From positions 35,322,956-35,386,955 of the forward strand of contig OY997594.1 of the NCBI GenBank assembly GCA_963921825.1: a stretch of DNA of 64,000 nucleotides, given 5' to 3'. Below the pieces are notes generated by a model. It saw nothing but the letters and a program-made list of their open reading frames with translations. It did no database searches and was not told the origin of the DNA. Shown here piece by piece: positions 58,144 through 64,000 of the stretch. Within the stretch, counting starts at the first letter, position 1. Every line of letters starts with the position of its first letter. Both the position numbers and the translations under genes were made by a program. This stretch comes from Erodium maritimum (lineage: Eukaryota; Streptophyta; Magnoliopsida; Geraniales; Geraniaceae).

Positions 58144-58200
58144 TCGTTCTATCCCCTTATAGAACGATAGCCTAATAAAATTTATCGCCTATCAAAAAAA
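58144..58200 (+). other. LINE 3' stem-loop, AATAAA and poly-A tail
   Basis: TCGTTCTAT (58144-58152) pairs with ATAGAACGA (58159-58167) around the loop CCCCTT. AATAAA follows at 58174-58179 and A7 ends the element. 3' stem-loops of LINEs can be the RT recognition site; that role is inferred. Confidence 0.7.
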
Positions 58201-58371
58201 CTTCTTTCCTCTTATAATCGACATATGATCGATTGGGGTTTCTTTGTTGAACTATAGCTAGATCTTGTACCCTCTTTCACCTCAAAAGAGGTTTTATTAA
58301 TTAAATTTGCCTTGCCGATAAATAAAAAATGGGTCCTGAGCTTTTAAAAGGAATGTGTACACAGGAGAAAA
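58201..58371. other. short spacer between LINE and MULE-like element
   Basis: No coding signal is seen; it ends with the candidate TSD AGGAGAAAA (58363-58371). Confidence 0.4.
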
Positions 58372-58984
58372 GGGTTAATTGTAAGAATGATCTTGTTTTT
58401 ACAACTCTTTGTAAAATAGCCTCCTTATTTGAAACATTTGGTAACTAACCTCTTTTTTAATAAAGCATCTTAATTTCAACCTTACCATTATTATCTAATT
58501 CAAAAGATAAAAAAAATTATCTCATCATCCAAGTCAGCTTCATATTATTCCTCCTACCAAAAAATCCATGTCATCATCATCAGTGGCTTCTTCTTCCTCT
58601 TTCCTCTTCTTCCATTGTTCCATGTTTGTTACTAGCTCGTGCTTAACTTGGGCTTCTTCCTCCTTATTTGCTTGCTTGACCTTCCATTGATTGGTCGAAT
58701 TATTGAATTCCTTATTTCAAACTACATTTGAACAACAACTTCGTGAATTTGTGTTATTAGGATTGTAGTTAGTTACTGTCAATTCTCCCAGATCTGGTGA
58801 GAGAGGTAGCCTGATCTGAATGGCAATCTGAAATGTTCTCATCCGATCGAAAAATCAAACTGGGATGAACACATCCGATATTTGCTCCGATTTGGAATGA
58901 GCTCAATGATCTGTATTTCCAGAGGTCTATGTTAATAATTTCTAACTATATACGTTCTTAATTCTTGTAGGGATTGATTCAAGT

Positions 58985-59263
58985 GTTAATACATACTTCA
59001 TATGGCGGGGAATATATGATAGATGATGAGATATGGACTCAGATGCCAAAAGAATTCAAAAAAATGTAATATCCTTCTTGATTCATCTATCACATCAACG
59101 AATAATATGTTATGCGATAAACTGTATGAAAAGACTAGAGTGGAAGAAAATGACTCAGACATGGCTAACGGTGTTGCGTGTTGGTGATGTCCCGCCGGTT
59201 ACGTTAAAAGATAATGAAAGTGTTAAGAGTTATGTTATATTATGTTGTGAAATATGGACTTAG
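58985..59263 (+). pseudogene. possible MULE transposase N-terminal remnant
   Basis: Two frames read IHTSYGGEYMIDDEIW and then RVGDVPPVTLKDNESVKSYV. Plant MuDR-type transposases have an N-terminal region with a similar PP-[IV]-x-[IVL]-x-[ND]-[DN]-x-[DES]-V spacing, so this may be a relic. No catalytic domain follows. This is a weak assignment by pattern only. Confidence 0.3.
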
Positions 59264-59600
59264 CAATTCTGGAAATTTATTCCCAGATCCTCATACTGCC
59301 TTGAAAATTACTAATAATATTTATCAAACTGCTCTGTAAATCCCAACCAAATCTACAACTAGTACTCGACCTGAAATAAATTTCATGTCCCGTTTATGGA
59401 TCTGGTAATGATGTACCAGAATAGAAATCAGATTTGAACATTCATATACGGATCTATAAAAAAATTGTTAGCTCGGTAAAAAAATATTTTTTTAGATCTA
59501 TATTAGCATCCACAAACACAAAATATTTAAGTCTATTGTTGAACATAGATGAACAAAAACATAAGTTCTATAACATAGATGTCAGAGTTCGATAAATATA

Positions 59601-59873
59601 TCAGTTACTTATCATTAGAACCTTCATTGGACCCAAAATCCTCTTCGCCACTTCCTCTTGTGTGGACCTCTGACTCATCGTCACCACTTTCATGGACCTC
59701 CTCCTCCTCTTCGTTACCACCTTTCGGGCCTCTTCCTCGTCGGCATCCTCCTCGTCGGCCTCTTCCTCGCTGACATCCTCCTTGTCGGCCTCCTCTTCGC
59801 CGGTTTCCTCCTTGCCAGAATCATCCTTGTCAGAGTTATCCTCATCGAACTCTTCCTCGAATCGAGAGAACAA
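59601..59873 (-). CDS. hypothetical acidic frame, doubtful
   Basis: A 90-residue minus-strand frame begins MFSRFEEEFDEDNSDKDDSG and is rich in Glu/Asp with repeats of EEADEEDADEEE. It lies in the second MULE-like element and may be captured host sequence or merely GAG-repeat DNA read in frame. No domain is recognised and no promoter is seen. I would not treat it as a gene without transcript support. Confidence 0.2.
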   Translation of the reverse strand: MFSRFEEEFDEDNSDKDDSGKEETGEEEADKEDVSEEEADEEDADEEEARKVVTKRRRRSMKVVTMSQRSTQEEVAKRILGPMKVLMISN

Positions 59874-59902
59874 AACATGAATATTCCCAACTTTATGCAG
59901 AC

Positions 59903-60543
59903 GGTGTCCATAATTTACAAACTATAGTCAGTATATTGATATTGTTCTAAAAAAAATAGTAAAGTCTTTTATCACAAAAAAACATTGATTTTTACTTTTA
60001 ATCAAGAAAACGAGAAAAAAAAATAGTACGTCCGGTTTCAACAACGACTGAATTAAATTCAGTCGCTAATAAATATTCATCGAATCTAAACCCGATGATA
60101 TACAAATAGGGTCTATAATTTATAAATGTATAGTCATTAGGTTGATATTGTTCTAAAACATTTTTGTAATGTCTTTGATCACAAAAAAGACATTGATTTG
60201 CGCTTCGAATCAAGAAAACGAACAGAAAAACAAAGCATTGACTCTCTGTCCGATTTCAACAGTGACTAAATTTTAATTCAGTTGCTAATGAATATTCATC
60301 AAATCTAAACCCGACTTTCTGCAAAGGTGTCCATAATTTACAAATATAAAGTCATTAGGTTGATATTGTTCTAAAATACTTTTTTAATGTCTTTTATCAC
60401 ACACAAAAAAACTCATTGATTTACACTTCAAAACGAGGAAACAAACAAGAAATAGGCTCTCTGTCCGGTTTCAACAGCGGCTGAATTTTAATTCATTCGC
60501 TAATGAATATTCATCGAATCTGAACCCGACTTTGTGCAAACAG
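59903..60543. repeat. three tandem copies of about 210 bp
   Basis: Units start near 59903, 60111 and 60327 with TCCATAATTTACAAA or a variant. Each contains GTTGATATTGTTCTAAAA, AAAAACATTGATTT, the palindromic ACTGAATT-A-AATTCAGT (best in unit 1) and AATATTCATCGAATCTAAACC. It sits inside the second MULE-like element. Confidence 0.8.
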
Positions 60544-60842
60544 TGTCCATAATTTTTTGGAGACGAAGGGTCATGACTCAATCAGGTTCGGATTCATGTG
60601 TGTGTTGTGTTCGTATACGTTGAAAACATGTGAAGAATGAGGGAAAAAACAAAAGACTTTATAGATTTTTGGAGGGAAAAAGTGTTTCACAGATTTTGTG
60701 TAAGTGAGGAAAGGGTAGAAGAGTAATTTACTTAATTTAACTTATAAAAAAAATAAAAGAATCAGAATTGGTAAAAACGAAGGCTACCATCCAAAGAATT
60801 TGTATTAGTTAGATCATTTTTACAATTAACCCCTGAAGAAAA

Positions 60843-61231
60843 GCAGAAAGAATACACTTTATCAATGTGATCCTTCATCCCAATAAAGAATACATGCATT
60901 GCCATAATGTAAGGTCTTCAAAGACTTTGGAATCATTGAGTCTCAAGACCTGATCAGCTTTTATTTGCTCTCAACTGAAACCCAAGAATGAAATGACTAA
61001 GAAAACATGAGCATTATCCACGATGCTAGAAATCTCATCCACTAACATTGATTTAGCATTTAAAAGATGAAATTATGATTTGTGAGATAGTTTTCAGCCT
61101 TGACGCATTTCAAAGTCCTCTTGAGGTTTTTGATTTCTAATCTTCCACCCTTGACGGACAAAAGTATTGTTGGACAAATCACTTTCCGACATCCATCTAT
61201 CTGGTTTCGCTCATCATTCCGGCAACATATA
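60843..61231. other. stretch without recognised gene
   Basis: No motif is seen in either strand. It ends at the start of a gypsy LTR after ACATATA. Confidence 0.45.
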
Positions 61232-63589
61232 TGTAATAACCACTTCCGGTCAACGCCAGTCAAACCTGCGAAAAACAGGAAAATTTAAAAAAAATTAAGA
61301 CAGACACTTAATTGAACCTAAAATGGACCCCGAGGGTCATACCGGACTTAAGTTGACCCCGACATCGACCAAAGTGAGTTACGGGGGACTCAGGGCAACT
61401 TTCTGATCAATTTGGGAAAAGTTGACTTTTCGCTGGAAAATTCAACCGAGCGACGTTTTGGTCCATTCGAGGACCGTTTTGGATACAAAAAGCTTAGCCG
61501 TCGTCGCAGCGGTCTTAGTTGAGCCGTTTCCTTGTAGCCCATCAAGTTTCGTAATTTCTTGGAAAAAGTGCCCGTTCGGGTCCCGAAACGTCCGAATTTC
61601 GCGAATCTGATGTGGGACCCACCTTGCCACTTGTCACCAATGTGGTGGTGTTAGGTTTGTTGGACAAGACAAGAGAAGACTACTTTTAGTGTTAGTTTTG
61701 TAATTAAGTATTAGTTTTGATTTTTAAAACAAAACAAAAGGGGGATGAATTGTTAGTCTCGGCCAAGCATTTCAAAAGAGGAAAAAAAAAGATATTTTAG
61801 AGAGAGAAAGGAGTTAGAACGAAGAGAGAAAAGGGGAGAAAAAGAGAAGAGGTGTTTAGGGTTTTGGTGATTCTCGTTCATCAAACCGTTGGATCGTCTC
61901 AACGATAGAAGATTCAAGCTCACATCGTCATTCTCTACGGTGAGCACCTAACCGATTTTCGGTTTGTTAAGTTCGAATTTTAGGGTTTGAGTTTAAACGA
62001 TTCAAATATGGTTGGGTTTTGGTTAGAATTGGTTTAAAGATGAATGGTTGAGGTTTGGGGTTCGTTAGGAACGGTTTGGGGCAAAAAGGGAATTTTTTCC
62101 ATTGTGGCCGTGTGGGGCCCACATGCCCGGGTATCGGGTTTTCGTGTTCGGGTGGTTTAGGACGTTCTCCAAGTCGTTAATCCACACCCGGATCGAAGTT
62201 TGGAATTAAAATGCGAAAGTTGTAATTATCGGGTTTACAAACTTTAAACGTTAATTAAATGACTCGGAAGTCGGAATTCGATTCCGTCAAGTGCATTGGG
62301 ACCCTTGAATTATTCTAAGACCGTAGAAACGAAAACGGGAATTTTTGGAGCCCCGAAAGGGCATTTCCAAAACCCGAGCAGATTCGCCATGTCGGGCGAA
62401 TCGGGCATTTACGGGTCCTTTATCGACAATGTCGAGTAATTGGGAAGTTTGGGAGTGATCGACATTGTCGGGGTTACGTTTGGGCGTTAAGTTTATTGAA
62501 TTTCAGTTTATTCCTGCGAGTTTAAAAGTGCCTTACAACTGTGTTCTTTTAGATCGTGCTGCAGACCGAGGGAAAGGAAAGCTAGGTGAGTGACTGAGAT
62601 CACGTCGGAGCTTGTTGGTTAGCTTTTGGAGAACTTATACGAGGTAGGGAAAAGTAGCCGGATCTCGGCCCTGACTAGGGAAAGTTAACAGTAGAAATGC
62701 ATGTGACACTGGGGTGTCGTGGGTTACGTAGGTTTATCGAATATTAGAAAGGTAGGCGACACCGGGTAGTGTCGTATGATTCAGGAACGTATCGAACATT
62801 AGAATTGCATGTGACACTTAGTAGTGTCGTAGGAGCAGAGAAATTATCGATGTTAGAATTACTTGAGGCATATGACCATGCCCGGAGGTTGATTGCAAAC
62901 TTATCGAGATTAGGAGTACTGGAGGCATATGACCATGCCCGGAGGTTGATTGTGAAACTGTTGATATTAGGACTACTGGAGGCATTGGTTATGCCGGAGG
63001 TTGATTGTGTATTTTGTGTCTTGGGTGGCCATGAGAGCCCGTGTTTTATTATTGGTGTCTTGGGTGGCCATGAGAGCCCGTACTCAACTGTTGTGTCTTG
63101 GGTGGCCATGAGAGTCCGTACTTTACTGTTGTGTCTTGGGTGGCCATGAGAGCCCGTGTTTTACTGTTGGTGTATTGGGTGGCCATGAGTGCCCGTGGGG
63201 TTGTTGAGCCCGTGAGTTACTGTTGTTGTGTCTTGGGTGGCTGTGAGTGCCCGTAGGGTTGTTGAACCCGTGAGTTACTGTTGGTGTGTCTTGGGCGTTC
63301 ATGAGTGCTCGTGGGGTTGTTGAGCCCGTGAGTTACTGTTGGTGTGTCTTGGGAGACCATGAGTGCCCATGGGGTTGTTGAGCCCGTGAATTACTGTTGG
63401 TGTGTCTTGGGAGGCCGTGAGTGCCCGTGGGGTTGTTGAGTCCGTGTTTTACTGTTGGTGTCTTGGGTGGCCATGAGTGCCGGTGGAGTGTTGAAACCTG
63501 TGTTGTTGTTGTTTGTTGAACTTTGCTTGTGATTGTGATTGTGTTTGCCCGAGGTTAGTGACCCGACTTTGTGTCGGGAAGTGGTGTGG

Positions 63590-63735
63590 AATTTGGCTGG
63601 CTTGCCCGAGTTCGAGTCTCGGTAAGTTGCAAGCATTCTTTGGCTGGCTTGCCCGAGTTCGAGTCTCGGTAAGTTGTGAGCGTTCTTTGGCTAGCCTGCC
63701 CGAGTTCGAGTCTCGGAAGGTTGTGAGCGTTTTTA
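63590..63735 (+). repeat. three 47-bp repeats with a tRNA B-box-like core
   Basis: GCCCGAGTTCGAGTCTCGG starts at 63604 and 63651 and, with a small change after it, at 63698. The core GTTCGAGTC matches the Pol III B-box core GTTCGANTC. Other copies of the LTR family do not show this triplet so clearly. Confidence 0.65.
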
Positions 63736-63867
63736 GGCGATGGAAAGGGCAGCTCCCGTTTATCGCCAACAGGTCGACCGCCTGGAGCCTGACAGGGATC
63801 GGCAAAGCGCGTGGGGCAAGCTCGAGCCCAGCCGGTTAGCAACCGGCACTGAGCAGCTGACAGGAAT

Positions 63868-63945
63868 GCGATCCTTTGTGATCTTATTTGGTGTGCGATC
63901 CTTTGTGATCTTGTTTGGTGTGCGATCCTTTGTGATCTTGGGTGT
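63868..63945 (+). repeat. three 26-bp repeats
   Basis: TGCGATCCTTTGTGATCTT occurs three times in tandem; the copies at 8249-8305 and 23127-23172 have two. Confidence 0.75.
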
Positions 63946-64000
63946 TGTGTGGTTTTCCGTCGTGTCTTTGGAGGAGGTCGTCAATTGTTGTGTCGGGTCT

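Larger units (their letters stand above)
49472..58200 (+). mobile_element. near-complete L1-type LINE with nested solo LTR
   Basis: It has ORF1 (49498-54289, split by 50417-53226), a 9-nt gap, ORF2 (54299-57980), a 220-nt 3' UTR with a stem-loop, and A7 at 58194-58200. Without the LTR it is about 5.9 kb, normal for plant L1. The start is set tentatively: CTTTCCTC at 49464-49471 recurs at 58204-58211, a weak TSD candidate. ORF2 is broken, so the copy is inactive. Confidence 0.85.
58372..60833. mobile_element. MULE-like TIR element 2
   Basis: The left end GGGTTAATTGTAAGAATGATC and the inverted right end GGGGTTAATTGTAAAAATGATC match over about 60 bp. The flanks AGGAGAAAA (58363-58371) and TGAAGAAAA (60834-60842) agree at 7 of 9 positions, consistent with an eroded 9-bp TSD. 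The interior has a possible transposase remnant (about 58985-59263), an acidic frame on the minus strand (59601-59873) and a tandem repeat (about 59903-60543). MULE identity rests on TIR style and TSD length. Confidence 0.65.
61232..64000 (+). mobile_element. gypsy family A LTR, cut by the window edge
   Basis: It starts TGTAATAACCACTTCCGG and follows the 2657-8777 copy: GA-rich stretch (about 61780-61850), CGACAATGTCG inverted repeat (about 62424-62470), hairpin trio (62700-62840), three copies of a GGAGGCATATGACCATGCC unit (62865-63005), and tandem array (63010-63500). It lacks a GC-rich block found elsewhere near the position of 62095. Whether it is solo or begins a full element cannot be seen. 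Confidence 0.85.

Noticed and set aside
49464..58211. Firm LINE target duplication CTTTCCTC
   Set aside because: Only 8 bp match and a gap of three bases separates it from the poly-A tail, so it was kept as tentative.
63600..63720. tRNA genes
   Set aside because: Only a B-box-like core is present; no acceptor stem, anticodon arm or A box can be drawn.

Overview
This is a transposon-dense stretch of flowering-plant (angiosperm, probably eudicot) nuclear DNA. The evidence is one spliced gene with plant-type introns, a Ty3/gypsy chromovirus with LTRs of about 3 kb, a Ty1/copia element primed by initiator tRNA-Met, plant L1-type LINEs with an endonuclease, reverse transcriptase and zf-RVT order, and MULE-like terminal-inverted-repeat (TIR) elements with 9-bp target-site duplications (TSDs). 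The species cannot be named from the sequence. The only clearly functional gene is a cytosolic-type aconitate hydratase at 32096-38082 (+): 20 coding exons, 2703 nt including the stop, 900 residues, no stop or frameshift.

Layout. 1-8777: 3' part of a decayed Ty3/gypsy chromovirus (pol then 3' LTR), its LTR split by a nested solo LTR in opposite orientation (2820-5873, 5-bp TSD). 8778-18589: a MULE-like TIR element whose left TIR was broken by that gypsy element and by a minus-strand copia element (8809-17269) with apparently identical 1688-bp LTRs but a catalytically dead pol. 18590-21262: AT-rich DNA with two old LTR-like segments in inverted orientation and a small MITE. 21263-23682: solo gypsy LTR. 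23683-26890: a MITE copy, a microsatellite and two foldback elements with related arms and different tandem-repeat cores. 26890-31590: old retroelement debris (primer-binding sites, gag fragments), interrupted at 31042-31506 by a MULE-type MITE with a perfect 9-bp TSD. 31900-38220: the aconitase gene. 38494-49100: LINE debris on both strands; the larger LINE is split by a solo LTR (42114-45189). 49472-58200: a near-complete L1-type LINE (ORF1 with an RRM and an AT-hook-like motif; ORF2 with endonuclease, RT and zf-RVT), its ORF1 interrupted by a solo LTR (50417-53226). 58372-60833: a second MULE-like element with a 210-bp tandem repeat. 61232-64000: a further gypsy LTR running off the right edge.

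Apart from aconitase nothing acts together as a pathway; the window is best read as a nest of insertions. Target-site duplications and split repeats fix much of the order of events. No wholly new biochemical system was identified. The observations I rate highest are the foldback pair with exchangeable minisatellite cores, the copia element whose young LTRs flank a dead pol, the LINE ORF1 that becomes continuous once the LTR is ignored, and the small hairpins and tandem repeats conserved across copies of one LTR family.
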